From: Methyloversatilis sp. RAC08
Lineage (GTDB): Bacteria > Pseudomonadota > Gammaproteobacteria > Burkholderiales > Rhodocyclaceae
Direction: 5' to 3'
DNA: 64,000 nucleotides
NCBI RefSeq assembly: GCF_001713355.1
Contig: NZ_CP016448.1
Location: 434,001-498,000 of the forward strand
In this document: positions 10,109 through 19,755 of the stretch, piece by piece
How the letters are laid out: each line of letters begins with the position of its first letter
Numbering within the stretch: the first letter of the stretch is position 1
Translations under genes and position numbers: made by a program
The notes under the pieces: model-generated
The model's input: the letters and a program-made list of their open reading frames with translations, nothing else
Told to the model about the DNA's origin: nothing
Databases searched by the model: none

Positions 10109-11082
10109 ATCGTCTGCTTGAACTGTGACCGGATGACTTCCGGCAGTTCGAACGGTTCGTGCATCGGTGCCGGAGAAAGCACGGTCTCGGCATACTCGAA
10201 AAACACCGAGTCGTCGGGAAGGCCACAGAAGCGCAGTACCTCGTCCAAGACCTGACGGGGCTGCTGCACCATGTCCTCATAGCGAACCATATGCACATCG
10301 TCGGGATACTCGCGCTTGCGCCTCATGCCCTCGCGCATGGTGACGATCCATTCGACGGCCGCCATGTCGGTGTGCTTGCTGAAACCCCGGATCTCATCGA
10401 TGACCGGCGCGAGCAGTTCGTCCGTTGCAATCAGTTCGTCCAGCATGAGCGCCCATTTCCGATTGTCGGCACCCCACCAGTCGTGCACCTCGCCAGACTC
10501 GGTGACCCCCAGGCGCCGGGACCACTTGTTGATCGACGCACACGTGTCCCACCCGTTGCGGACGAGAAAAACGAACCTGGCATCGGGAAAGATGCTCTTC
10601 ACGAATGGAACCCGGAACACCAGTTCGGGGTATTTGTCGACCAGACGCTTCGACATCACCGAAGCGAGATAGGCGCCGAACATCTTCCTGATATTGCTGC
10701 GGATCGGTTCGGTACAGTCGGATGCATCGAGCCGATAACGGGCCGGTTTGCGCGTGTAGCTGCCGATGACATCCTCGAAGCCCACACCGGCATGCCATAG
10801 CGCCTTGGGCTCGTTCAGAAACCCCACATCCTTGTGCATGGACATCACCACACCAAGAATCGTGGTGCCGCTGCGCCCGGTTCCAATGATGAATATGGGC
10901 GCCTTGACCTCGCGCACGGCAGGTAACGCCTTCTCGAGCGCGAAATGCATGAACACCAGCGGATTGATCCAGCGGCCCTTGGTCGTCAGCGGACGCCCCT
11001 CGAACAGTCCGTAGCTGACGAGGCGTGACACAGCCTTGGTCGGCCGGAACTTCAAATACTGCTTGTCGATCTGCGCAACCAT
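10078..11082 (-). CDS. Sulfotransferase family protein
   Basis: Contains the PAPS 5'-phosphosulfate-binding loop IFIIGTGRSGTTILG near residue 44, and the second PAPS-contact region FVFLVRNGWDTCASINKW near residue 150. It is 334 residues long, typical for bacterial carbohydrate sulfotransferases, and has no membrane segment. Placed between glycosyltransferases, it most likely sulfates the exopolysaccharide or its lipid-linked precursor. No PAPS-synthesis genes are in the window. Confidence 0.82.
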   Translation of the reverse strand: MVAQIDKQYLKFRPTKAVSRLVSYGLFEGRPLTTKGRWINPLVFMHFALEKALPAVREVKAPIFIIGTGRSGTTILGVVMSMHKDVGFLNEPKALWHAGVGFEDVIGSYTRKPARYRLDASDCTEPIRSNIRKMFGAYLASVMSKRLVDKYPELVFRVPFVKSIFPDARFVFLVRNGWDTCASINKWSRRLGVTESGEVHDWWGADNRKWALMLDELIATDELLAPVIDEIRGFSKHTDMAAVEWIVTMREGMRRKREYPDDVHMVRYEDMVQQPRQVLDEVLRFCGLPDDSVFFEYAETVLSPAPMHEPFELPEVIRSQFKQTMCELGYGEPT

Positions 11083-11089
11083 GGTGACC

Positions 11090-12028
11090 TCAAAAACGGT
11101 AAAGAAGACCTTCCATCGAACCCTTCAGGGCGGCCCGCACAGCGTCCAGGCGGCCGGCCATCAGGAATCGGAACAATTTCAACATCCACCACGCACTGCC
11201 TGCGAAGGCATAGATGGCAAACCCGCGCACGCCGCCATGACGGCGCACCGTGAGCCAGCGATTTCGGCTCAGCAGCCGAACGTAGAAGGGCAGCTTCGGA
11301 TTGCGCGGATTGAGGATGCCGCGCACCTTGCGAGTTTCTTCCTGCTCGTCACCGAGAATGCTGCCTTGGCCAACATGGCGTACGACCGCCGACGGTATCA
11401 AGCGAATGCGCTTGCCGGCCTGCAGCACCGCGAGCGAGAATTCGACATCCTCCTCGTACATGAAATAGGCCGGATGGAAGCCGCCGACTTCGAGGTACAC
11501 CGCTCGCGTCACCATGAATGCGCATCCCGATGCGAAACCGACGTCGCGAGCGTGCATGCTGACGGATTCATCGAGCTCGCCGAAATGGTCGATCGAAACC
11601 GAACCCTTCCACCATTTCATTTCGCCGCCGCCATACCAGATGCGAGGGCGCGTCTCGTCGGTGGTGATCCGTGGTGCAACAACACCGACACACGGATCCT
11701 CGAATCCCTTCAGCATTTCGGCGACAGCACGTGGATCAACCCGGGTATCCGGGTTGAGAAAGAACACCACATCTACGCCGCGTTCATCGATCAGCCAGCG
11801 TGCCCCGGCATTGCAGCCCTCGCCGAAACCTACGTTCTCCCGCAGTTGCAGCAGGTGGACTTCCGGATACGTCGAACAGATGATCGCAACATCATCCTTC
11901 GGCGAACAGTTGTCGACGACGACGATCGCATCAAACATGCTGCGATCAAGCGATCGCAGGCTTTCAATGACGAACCGGCTGGAGTTGTAATTGACGTAAG
12001 CAAGACCGACTCGCACATACCACCTCAA
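11090..12028 (-). CDS. Glycosyltransferase, GT2 family (rhamnosyltransferase-like)
   Basis: A GT-A enzyme with VNYNSSRFVIESLRSL at the N-terminus, VVVDNCSPKDD, the acceptor-side NVGFGEGCNAG and the metal-binding FFLNPDTRV (DxD-equivalent). The MYEEDVEFSL block follows near residue 190. This order is that of WbbL/RfbF-like rhamnosyltransferases. The listed start is TTG 12028. GTG 12016 lies just after GAGGTGG and is possible. A C-terminal hydrophobic stretch near residue 275 may attach it to the membrane. Confidence 0.83.
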   Translation of the reverse strand: MRWYVRVGLAYVNYNSSRFVIESLRSLDRSMFDAIVVVDNCSPKDDVAIICSTYPEVHLLQLRENVGFGEGCNAGARWLIDERGVDVVFFLNPDTRVDPRAVAEMLKGFEDPCVGVVAPRITTDETRPRIWYGGGEMKWWKGSVSIDHFGELDESVSMHARDVGFASGCAFMVTRAVYLEVGGFHPAYFMYEEDVEFSLAVLQAGKRIRLIPSAVVRHVGQGSILGDEQEETRKVRGILNPRNPKLPFYVRLLSRNRWLTVRRHGGVRGFAIYAFAGSAWWMLKLFRFLMAGRLDAVRAALKGSMEGLLYRF

Positions 12029-12037
12029 TGCCTGAAC

Positions 12038-13189
12038 TCAATTTCTAAGACCGCAAAGACGCCCTTTGGCCGCGTACTGAGCATTGAATGCCGAGATACG
12101 GTCCAGCATCCAGGCCGTATCGCCTCCGGGACGCACATCGAACGTGGCCGACTGATAGTCGAATCGATAGACCCACAGCGCGGCAAGATTCACGCCGCTC
12201 TCATCGAGAGCATGTATCAGCTTTTCGAATGCATCCCGCTGCGCAGGCACTTCACGTGAAGCCCCGAATTCACCAGCAAAAACGAGTTGGCCAGAATGCT
12301 TCGCGGCGGAAACGATCGCATCGAACAGTTGACCGAAAGATGCCTTCCCGAAGTACTGATGCTCGTGATGAGGATAGACATGAAACGATAGCAGTCCGAA
12401 GTCGTCGGGATTGTGCCGCCCGAGCATCGTGCGGAATTCGCCTTCGCTATCCACCTTCCAGGATCGACTCTTAGCGTTGTTGAATGCGTACTTGCGCGGC
12501 AAGCCTGCACCGGTGGACAGCAGTGTGCGAGTGTCGTACTTCCGCACCGTCTCAACGAAAATCCGATAAGCGACGGACAGATCCTCGTTGGTAATCTCGT
12601 CGCCAGCCGTTCTGAATTCGGGCGTGCCCTTATGAGGAAGCGTTTTCGGGCGCAGCTTTGCAGCGTTGGGCAGATCCACGTACAGATTCATTTCATTTCC
12701 GAATTCGTACGCCCACAAGACTGGTGAGTCCTTGTAGCGCTGCACGAAATCGGAAATGTACTGCCGCGCAAAAGCGGTCGTGCGGCTGCTCGGGTCGCCC
12801 CACTTCGCCACGGGTTCCCCGACCAGATCGGGCACTGTCGAATAATTCCAGAACAGGCTGGGAATCAGACCGACACCGTTATTCTCCGCCGCTCGGAAAA
12901 CGCGGTCCATTAACCTGAAGTAGCCGTCACGATCTTCCGAGTAGAGCTTTAGCTCATCAGGCCAGAAACCGGTAGCCATGAAGCGTGCGAAAGGCACTCT
13001 TGCAGCAGCCAATTCTACAAAGCCATCCTCCGTGCGCGTACTGGTCGAATTAGCAAGCAACGATGAAAAAACATCAAAGTAATTGACACCAAAGGCACGG
13101 CAATCTGGCGGTAGGCTGGCGGCGTGCAGGGGCTGTGAGGCTAGCCCTGCCATCAGCCACGCAAGCCCGCGGAGATATCTCAAGAACAT
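12038..13189 (-). CDS. Exported glycoside hydrolase, clan GH-A (cellulase/mannanase-like)
   Basis: A signal peptide (LRGLAWLMAGLASQPLHA, then A-S) precedes a TIM-barrel hydrolase. The acid/base glutamate is in YEFGNEMN (Glu about 166) and the nucleophile in FAGEFGAS (Glu about 307), the strand-4 and strand-7 positions of clan GH-A (GH5-like). ATG 13189 is preferred to TTG 13198. Hydrolases in polysaccharide loci commonly trim or release the polymer; this one probably acts on the product made here. The gene begins 9 bp after the stop of the polymerase gene. Confidence 0.78.
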   Translation of the reverse strand: MFLRYLRGLAWLMAGLASQPLHAASLPPDCRAFGVNYFDVFSSLLANSTSTRTEDGFVELAAARVPFARFMATGFWPDELKLYSEDRDGYFRLMDRVFRAAENNGVGLIPSLFWNYSTVPDLVGEPVAKWGDPSSRTTAFARQYISDFVQRYKDSPVLWAYEFGNEMNLYVDLPNAAKLRPKTLPHKGTPEFRTAGDEITNEDLSVAYRIFVETVRKYDTRTLLSTGAGLPRKYAFNNAKSRSWKVDSEGEFRTMLGRHNPDDFGLLSFHVYPHHEHQYFGKASFGQLFDAIVSAAKHSGQLVFAGEFGASREVPAQRDAFEKLIHALDESGVNLAALWVYRFDYQSATFDVRPGGDTAWMLDRISAFNAQYAAKGRLCGLRN

Positions 13190-13198
13190 GGTCAGCAA

Positions 13199-14680
13199 CT
13201 AAGCGCTCTCACGCGCGTCGTTTTCATCGACTTGCTTCAGCGCGAGCGAGACCCCGATCAGAAGAAAATAAAACGGCAGATTATGTGGGGTGGACAGAAT
13301 CGAACACATCAGCATCACGCCCACGATTGCGCACGCTATCGAGCGACCGACAGCTCTGTTGAATGCGCTTCTCGACGTAAGCCCAACCTTTGCGGCCACA
13401 AGGGCACCGGAAATACCAAAAAGAAGGAACGCGCTTATAGCGAGAAACCCGGATTCAACCATTACTGAAACATAATAGCTGTCGAGAGTTCTCACACCGC
13501 CAGTTCCAACGAAACCCATTAACTCAATGGCTAGACCTGGCCCGTGGCCGACGGCCGGAGACTCCGACGTGACCTCGAAGCCCTTCAGGTACATTTCAAC
13601 GCGTGCGTTAGAACTGTTGTACTCGGCTCGATCACGGCCAATCACATAGTCGGTCGATTGCAAGGCGATCAGTACTGCGGATGTAAGTACAAGTGGCACG
13701 GCGAATAAAGCCAGCCAGGACATTCGCGACGTGGTCTTGGCAATGATCTGACCAAACAACGCAAGCGCCAGCCATAACATACCCACAATCACAGCGCCGA
13801 TTACTGCGGAGCGCGAACCAGAGCGGACGACGGCCACGCCAATCACGGCCAGCGCAAGCAAAATAAGAAAGCTTCTGAATTTTCTTTCGGGATTCAAAAA
13901 CAAAGCCACGAATGGCGTAGCGAAGAGCAGAAACTGTGCGTATAGCAAAGGATGGCCGAAGGTGCCCTGTACTCGATACGAACCGCCACGTATCTTTTCC
14001 TGGACGATTTGCTCAAGATATTCTGAAGAAAGCGAAAAGAAGCCTGGCAGATAGGCTGCAAAGATATTTTTACCAAGTGCAGCTTCCATCACACCCAGCG
14101 CCCCCAAGGCAATCGCGGTGCCGGCAAACGCCATCATCAAGTAGCGTAGCCGCTCAGCGGTTGAAAACACGATGGCACCAATCGCAATCAGCGGGAAATA
14201 GGTCAGCAGTTCGTTCAGCAGAACGTAGGCCGAGTTGACGAAGTAGCGCGAGAACACCGCGCTCAGCAAACGCAATGCCACATAGGCAAAGAAGATTCCG
14301 AAAACAAATCGGTGCCGGCGCACCACGGCTGCAAAATCTGCCCAGAGCGTCTTGCTGTTGACCAACAGGAAAATCCACATGACAAGCAACAGGCCAAAGA
14401 GCACACGGCCAGGCAGGATGTCGGGGACCCCTGGCAACCTGAAGCTCACATAGCGCGGCCACAGCAAAGTGAAGACCAACCACCCGATCGTGAGCAAAAA
14501 CAATCGGTTGTAGTTCACGCCTTCCTGGCGGGGGATCGCGAAGACGCTAAGTGCGAGGACAGGCAACAGCAGAATGAAAGGTGGTATTGGTCCCGTCAGC
14601 ACGAGGGCCAGTGCGAGAAAGGCCCCGAAGAAGACTGCGAACAGCACGAAAGATCCCTGCTTCAGGCTGTAACCGAACAC
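13199..14680 (-). CDS. O-antigen ligase/polymerase family membrane protein (Wzy-like)
   Basis: A 493-residue protein of about twelve hydrophobic segments. A large periplasmic loop lies between them (near residue 330, ..YVIGRDRAEYNSSNARVEMYLKGFE..), with the SGSRSAVIGAV block before it. This is the layout of the Wzy_C/O-antigen-ligase family. In a locus that also has a Wzx flippase it is most likely the polymerase joining repeat units at the outer face of the inner membrane. The start is GTG. Ligase rather than polymerase activity cannot be excluded. Confidence 0.8.
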   Translation of the reverse strand: MFGYSLKQGSFVLFAVFFGAFLALALVLTGPIPPFILLLPVLALSVFAIPRQEGVNYNRLFLLTIGWLVFTLLWPRYVSFRLPGVPDILPGRVLFGLLLVMWIFLLVNSKTLWADFAAVVRRHRFVFGIFFAYVALRLLSAVFSRYFVNSAYVLLNELLTYFPLIAIGAIVFSTAERLRYLMMAFAGTAIALGALGVMEAALGKNIFAAYLPGFFSLSSEYLEQIVQEKIRGGSYRVQGTFGHPLLYAQFLLFATPFVALFLNPERKFRSFLILLALAVIGVAVVRSGSRSAVIGAVIVGMLWLALALFGQIIAKTTSRMSWLALFAVPLVLTSAVLIALQSTDYVIGRDRAEYNSSNARVEMYLKGFEVTSESPAVGHGPGLAIELMGFVGTGGVRTLDSYYVSVMVESGFLAISAFLLFGISGALVAAKVGLTSRSAFNRAVGRSIACAIVGVMLMCSILSTPHNLPFYFLLIGVSLALKQVDENDARESA

Positions 14681-14735
14681 TACTGATCCCCTTGCGACAT
14701 GGGTGTCGCCTTGAAATGGATTGCAGGCACTGCAA

Positions 14736-15938
14736 TCAAAGCCTGTTGCCGGCGATGCGTTTCACCGATCCGAGGAACACTTTCAGGTTCTCGACCGGTC
14801 CCGCTGAGACAGCCAGGCGCCACAGATGCATGCCCTTGTATCGCGGCGTCCGCCGCTGCATGACTTTCAATGCAAGAAGGCGGGCGAGCAGACTTCGCTT
14901 ACGTTTCACCTGATAGGGCTGTATCGGGGTGATCTGCGACGGTTCAAAGGTCTCGACCACCAGATGGCCGCTTGCTGCCGCATTGCCCAGCAGGCCTTCG
15001 CCTTTGAGCGTGCGGGCGATGACAAGGCTGCGACCATCCCGCTCGGCAAAATCAGGATAACCGTCCTTGCCGTACCACGCATCCGCACCGACCAGATCGG
15101 CGAACTCGCCCGTTCCGTCTGCGCATATCTTGCAGCGCGGCTGAAGGTGACGATTCAGGATTTTTCCCCAGGCGGTGTTGTAGTCCATCTGCGCTTCAGC
15201 GCCATCTTTCGTCCGGGCAGCCGTCGTTCCTGGCCAACCTCGGCCTCGATAGCGGAATTCGACCACCTGTGCGGGATCGAGTGAAAACTTCTTGATGATT
15301 TCTATCGTTCCATGTGCGCTCGGCGTGCCGGCGCACATGAATGAAAGCAAATAAGGAATCCGCGCGTTCAGTTCAGGGCGTGCATCAAGCATCTTGCGCA
15401 CAGCCGCAACATCACAGGGTTTGCCGATGAACGCAAAACGACCGGGCTCTGCAAGGGCACGAGGGATCGCGGCAGCCGGAGCAGCGGGGCTGTATCTTGA
15501 ACCGGCGCCGCCCAGCAAGGATTCACGATTGCGACTGAATACCACCTCGTTCTCGAGAGCGTGCGTAGTCGAGCCGCGCACATGCACCACGAAATCGATC
15601 TGCCCCGTTTCAAGCAGATAAAGCGCGGTCCCGGTCACAACCCCACCCGAGGACCCGACATAACGAACATCTTCAGCGGAAGCATGGCCTACCCAGCATG
15701 ACTTAACCGGACCCCACGCCGGAAGGTAGTCCTGGCTGGGCTGATGTTCCAGCGATATGCCCGGGCATAGGCTACCCACCACAAGGCGCTCCGCGTCGGA
15801 GAGGTCCGAGGACACAACGGGGCGAAAGAAACCGGTGCGGTCAATTTCCATCCTGATCTTGTCGGGCGCTGCAACAACGCACCCTCCGCAACCCGAGCAG
15901 AGGCCGGCGCGCGCGATGTCTTCAGGATGATCAAGCAT
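14736..15938 (-). CDS. FrhB-like Fe-S protein (coenzyme F420 hydrogenase/dehydrogenase beta-subunit family)
   Basis: A cysteine cluster at the N-terminus (Cys14, Cys17, Cys20 in GLCSGCGGC) and later KCKIC-type cysteines bind iron-sulfur clusters. GSSGGVVTGTALYLL and GKPCDVAAVRKML are family blocks. Such proteins accompany polysaccharide pyruvyl transferases in many exopolysaccharide loci. Their reaction there is unsettled and they probably have redox or flavin chemistry. ATG 15938 overlaps the end of the pyruvyl-transferase gene by 8 bp; a longer reading frame upstream would run deep into that gene and is rejected. Confidence 0.82.
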   Translation of the reverse strand: MLDHPEDIARAGLCSGCGGCVVAAPDKIRMEIDRTGFFRPVVSSDLSDAERLVVGSLCPGISLEHQPSQDYLPAWGPVKSCWVGHASAEDVRYVGSSGGVVTGTALYLLETGQIDFVVHVRGSTTHALENEVVFSRNRESLLGGAGSRYSPAAPAAAIPRALAEPGRFAFIGKPCDVAAVRKMLDARPELNARIPYLLSFMCAGTPSAHGTIEIIKKFSLDPAQVVEFRYRGRGWPGTTAARTKDGAEAQMDYNTAWGKILNRHLQPRCKICADGTGEFADLVGADAWYGKDGYPDFAERDGRSLVIARTLKGEGLLGNAAASGHLVVETFEPSQITPIQPYQVKRKRSLLARLLALKVMQRRTPRYKGMHLWRLAVSAGPVENLKVFLGSVKRIAGNRL

Positions 15939-17100
15939 TGGCAGCCTCTTCGAACACTTCAGCAAGCAATGCCACGTAACCATCCAGCCGCTGCTGGGCT
16001 TTGACGTTTCCTTCCGCAACCTTTGTCGCGATTTCCGCCCGCTCATGGAACGACCGCGTGATCAGCCCATAAACATGCTCGGCGTCATCGCTGAAGCAAT
16101 CCGCCACGTACGGATAGTCCAGTGTCGAGAATAAACCTCTGAACTTGCGGCTGTATGCCATCGGCACGACCGCTACCCCAGAAGAAAATGCAGCGATGCA
16201 GGCGTGCATACGCGCGCCCACGAAGTAATCCAGGCCAGAAATGAACGATTTGGCGGAAGACGGGTTTTCAAACTTATCGACCACTCTCACCGACGGAAAC
16301 TTGCCAGCGATTTCACGCGCAGCATGAAGGTCATCTTCCTCGACTCGATTGTCGGGAACAACATGTGAAACCAGATACAAGTCAACATCAGGCTGAGCAA
16401 TGAAGAACTCGACAAGTCGTTCAATCATGGCGCGATAGTCGAAGGTCAAACCGAACTGGTTTTTCCCGCTGTAGCCGCCAGCCCATAGAAGACCAGAAAC
16501 ATTCAAGCCTACGGATACGCGCCCGGCAGACTTCTCAAGCATTTTGAAAGGCAAGGCAAAAGCGACGTCTATTGCCTCATGAAAACGGGCCTTCAAAGAT
16601 CTGCTGCGGAAATACTCGGTCGACAGCACGTCACGGGAGCAGACGACGCGCGAACGATTCATTACGAAATCAGCACACCACGCGGCGATTTTGCCCTTGA
16701 ATGGCCCAAGTGTCTGAGGGCTCATTACGAGAGGCTTCTTCAAAACCAGAGCGTATAGCTTGGAGCCGATCAAGTAAGTAAGCCGCTTCGCTCCGTAAAT
16801 ATCCGAAAAACTGTCCCCTTCCCCAATATCGAGTACGAGGTCGCAAGAGCGGAATGCGTCGACGAGTTTTCTGTCTCGCAATGAGAATCGCTTGAAATTA
16901 ATCTGACATGAACCGACGATGGGCTTCGAGTAAGCGATCTGATCGCGACCCCATCCAATCAGAAGAAACTCCAATTCGACGCCAGCAGTGGTTGCAGCGC
17001 GCTCCGCAAGCGTGATCTGCGAAAACGTCAATGCGCCAACACCCAGGTTTGCAGAGTCTGCACTGTGCCACAGCAGGCCAACACGGATTTTCTTTTTCAA
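15931..17100 (-). CDS. Polysaccharide pyruvyl transferase family protein
   Basis: Matches the CsaB/WcaK/PssM family: N-terminal LLWHSADSANLGVGAL, then LVLDIGEGDSFSDIYG, PLVMSPQTLGPF, and a C-terminal GARMHACIAAFSSGVAVVPMAYSRKF. These enzymes transfer pyruvate from phosphoenolpyruvate to sugars as ketals. It overlaps the flippase gene by 4 bp (TTGA, TTG start) and the FrhB-like gene by 8 bp, so the three are probably made together. A pyruvate ketal on the exopolysaccharide is the likely outcome. Confidence 0.85.
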   Translation of the reverse strand: MKKKIRVGLLWHSADSANLGVGALTFSQITLAERAATTAGVELEFLLIGWGRDQIAYSKPIVGSCQINFKRFSLRDRKLVDAFRSCDLVLDIGEGDSFSDIYGAKRLTYLIGSKLYALVLKKPLVMSPQTLGPFKGKIAAWCADFVMNRSRVVCSRDVLSTEYFRSRSLKARFHEAIDVAFALPFKMLEKSAGRVSVGLNVSGLLWAGGYSGKNQFGLTFDYRAMIERLVEFFIAQPDVDLYLVSHVVPDNRVEEDDLHAAREIAGKFPSVRVVDKFENPSSAKSFISGLDYFVGARMHACIAAFSSGVAVVPMAYSRKFRGLFSTLDYPYVADCFSDDAEHVYGLITRSFHERAEIATKVAEGNVKAQQRLDGYVALLAEVFEEAANA

Positions 17101-18347
17101 TTTGCACTACCGCCATTATCTGCAGCCAAAAAACCGCGCCTGAATCCCAACCAGAGAGATCGATAAAGTACCGCCAAGGTTATTGCACAAAAAACCAACG
17201 CGCCCAACACAAACTCAATTTGCAGAGAGAAAATCCATATGCAGACAATCATGAGTAGAAATATCAAGAATGCGACAACCTGTGACACTACACGTTTTGC
17301 CTGCAATCCGACGGCTGTCACCAATACCCCATACCCGGCGGCGAGATATCGAAAAATGATCACCAGACCGAAAAACCAGAGGTAGTCGGAGAGGGAAGCA
17401 AACGCCGGCCCAAACGCTAAAGGTGCAATCTGGCCAGAAAAAACGATGATCGGGATCGCGAAAAACACACCCATCCCGAACAAAAGACGAGTCGTGATGA
17501 TCGAAGTTCTCGTCAGCTTCGGATTTTGAGCCCGCGACTCTCGTGCCAATCGCGGAATCATCACATTCCCTATGACAGGTGCAAGAGCACACGCGCCTTG
17601 AACAATTTTCTGGCCTGCAGCGTAAATACCTACGATGTGGTCTCCGTAAAGAATTCGCACGGCAATGATGTCAACGTGGTTCCAGCCGACGACCAGTGCA
17701 GTATCGAAACCATAGGGGAACGCCCTTTTGCCTACCGCCCAGGAGGAGCGTATCGACGAAAACCCGAGCACAATGCCAGATACCACTTTCCGACAGAGAA
17801 GGGCTGACATTGCAAGTTGAAGAAATCGTACCCCCGCAATCAACCATGCCACCATCGCGGGGTTATCGCCACGATAGGCAGCCAGTCCGACAACACAAAA
17901 AAGCATGATATTCGCTGCGGTAATCAATCCCGTTTCGAGTTCATAGCGCCCAAGTGCTCGAAGTGGTGAAATAAAAAACTCCGAAAACGACACCGCAAAA
18001 GCTGCCAGAAACAACGGCACGACCAGTGAGACACTCGGCGAGTCTCGAAAAATAAAAACAACAAGCAATGCAATCAGCGAACAGAATCCAAGTAGAACCA
18101 GTTTTGTCGAAAAAACCTCAGAAACCAATCCAGCCGCCCGCTCTGAGTGCGCGCCTATCTCTCTTAGGAGGTAGCCCTGAAAGCCAAAATCGACCAGCAG
18201 AGCAACCATTGTCGCGACACTGAAGAAAAAACTGAATAGTCCGAACTCCTCAGGCCCCCAAAGCCTCGCAAGCAGTACGAACAGGAAAAGACTGGTAAGC
18301 AGACGACTCGCCACCGAGACGCCTGTGAAAATGAAATTTTTCTTCAC
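17097..18347 (-). CDS. Oligosaccharide flippase (Wzx/MOP superfamily)
   Basis: A 416-residue protein with twelve predicted hydrophobic segments. Its N-terminus TGVSVASRLLTSLFLFVLLARLWGPEEFGLFSF is typical of polysaccharide transporters that flip undecaprenyl-linked repeat units. The start is GTG. The gene is clearly AT-richer than its surroundings and uses rarer codons, a sign of transfer. Together with the Wzy-like protein it indicates a Wzx/Wzy pathway, but no Wza/Wzc export proteins are in view. Confidence 0.87.
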   Translation of the reverse strand: MKKNFIFTGVSVASRLLTSLFLFVLLARLWGPEEFGLFSFFFSVATMVALLVDFGFQGYLLREIGAHSERAAGLVSEVFSTKLVLLGFCSLIALLVVFIFRDSPSVSLVVPLFLAAFAVSFSEFFISPLRALGRYELETGLITAANIMLFCVVGLAAYRGDNPAMVAWLIAGVRFLQLAMSALLCRKVVSGIVLGFSSIRSSWAVGKRAFPYGFDTALVVGWNHVDIIAVRILYGDHIVGIYAAGQKIVQGACALAPVIGNVMIPRLARESRAQNPKLTRTSIITTRLLFGMGVFFAIPIIVFSGQIAPLAFGPAFASLSDYLWFFGLVIIFRYLAAGYGVLVTAVGLQAKRVVSQVVAFLIFLLMIVCIWIFSLQIEFVLGALVFCAITLAVLYRSLWLGFRRGFLAADNGGSAN

Positions 18348-18373
18348 CGATCAGATTTTCAAAGTAAATCTGA

Positions 18374-19063
18374 TCATAAACCGTTCTTGTTGCCAAAAAG
18401 ACGAGTCTGATTTTCTTCGTCTACAGCTGATTGCAGTGACGTGAGAAATTCCTGCTGAACTTCAAATTGTTTATCCGAATCAGGTCCGATGGTCGATACT
18501 CTGAACAAAAGACCATACGGGATCAGTCCGCGAACACCATAATCGATTGCCGCCATCTTCTGTTCGAACCAGCCTCGTACGACCTGATCGCCAACAACGA
18601 TCCAGTAGATTATCGGCTCGACTCGACTACCAGCGACCGCTACGAGTTTCATCACTGGAATACTTTTCTCATTCAACAGTAATTCGCTTTTCTCCGCCTT
18701 CTTGATTTGAAATCCCTGAGCTGGGTAACACACTTCCGGGCGATGGATCTGCGTCGCTTTTGATTGATCAGCACCAAATGCAAGCGACAGCATCACATAC
18801 TGCCCTTTTTGATTAACATAGGTTCTCGTGAGAATTTCGTCATAGAGACTATTGAGGATCTCCTCTGTTTGAGGATTCACCAAACCTCCGGACGCACGTT
18901 CGTTGAGTTTCCAATCTCCAAACTGCTTAGGAACAATATCTTCAAGTTTTTCGAGGCGGACTGTCGTTGCTGCGCGAAGATCAGGTTTAAGAACGTACGC
19001 AAGAGCGGCGGCGGAACTCATCAGGGCAGTTGCGACTACCGCCATAATCAGATTTTTTCTCAT
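18374..19063 (-). CDS. epsI: EpsI family protein, exosortase-associated (B-type)
   Basis: One N-terminal membrane anchor (NLIMAVVATALMSSAAALAYVL) is followed by a periplasmic domain. The EpsI hallmark IHRPEVCYPAQGF lies near residue 110 and GQYVMLSLAFG precedes it. In PEP-CTERM organisms EpsI is encoded beside, or fused to, an exosortase in exopolysaccharide loci. Here no exosortase is adjacent. ATG 19063 is chosen; an in-frame TTG at 19087 is possible. It is the first gene of the long minus-strand locus. Confidence 0.85.
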   Translation of the reverse strand: MRKNLIMAVVATALMSSAAALAYVLKPDLRAATTVRLEKLEDIVPKQFGDWKLNERASGGLVNPQTEEILNSLYDEILTRTYVNQKGQYVMLSLAFGADQSKATQIHRPEVCYPAQGFQIKKAEKSELLLNEKSIPVMKLVAVAGSRVEPIIYWIVVGDQVVRGWFEQKMAAIDYGVRGLIPYGLLFRVSTIGPDSDKQFEVQQEFLTSLQSAVDEENQTRLFGNKNGL

Positions 19064-19755
19064 GAAATTCGAATATCTTGCATGCAAATTGATTGGAGTT
19101 TATTCACAGATGTGCGCCGCCAGTCGGCGGAAATTGTCGGCTGGTGATGCTGTGAATCGCTGTGTCTCCCAAGAGCGTGTCCAGAGTCGCCTTGGGGCTG
19201 CAAATCATGTGGAACCCTTGCGCCAGAAGCAACGACGTACGAAGCGCCAGAACGCCACGGGAGGGCCGCCTCTAAGGGCACCGCGACAGCATCGATCGGC
19301 AAGGCAGATTTCTTGAATACGGCGGGTGCCAGCGCAGGGGTACGCGATTTTTTCATCAGTGACGCGGGAACCGTTGCAATGTGAGAAACCGGGCTACGAA
19401 GTATGCCCCTTGACCTTCAAGGTCTGAAGGCGACCATCTCACGATGTGTGACAGTCCCGAAAGTAGCCGGATGCATGTTGCAGTGCAACCTTCCGCAGAG
19501 TACTACGTCACGGTTGCGGTCAAGTGACGGCGCGGTGTCGGCGGACGCTGACATGACGAGGGTTCGTCGCCGCCCGCTTTACCGACGACGGGGGCGATTT
19601 CTCTTGATGAGGGTAAAACCATCGCAAAACGGGTCGTTTGCATGGTGGTAAGGGCTTGACTGCCGTGGAGGCTCCTACGAAAACCGACGCGGCGTAACGT
19701 TTGTGCGGTGCCACTGCTTTGTTACGAGCACGCGCGTTGCGTAACTTGCGGTTGC
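19064..19755. other. Long noncoding region upstream of the exopolysaccharide locus
   Basis: No reading frame here looks like a gene. Short palindromes occur: TTGCATGCAA at 19078-19087, right at the epsI start, and TTGCAGTGCAA near 19475-19486. The region probably carries the promoter and leader of the exopolysaccharide operon. No -24/-12 or convincing -35/-10 pair could be fixed by eye, and no riboswitch was recognised. Confidence 0.4.

Noticed and set aside
19060-19356. 98-codon minus-strand frame upstream of epsI
   Set aside because: It overlaps the epsI start, has no ribosome-binding site and no recognisable features.
19440-19755. Cyclic-di-GMP or other riboswitch upstream of the exopolysaccharide locus
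   Set aside because: No match to conserved riboswitch cores was found by eye on the minus strand.
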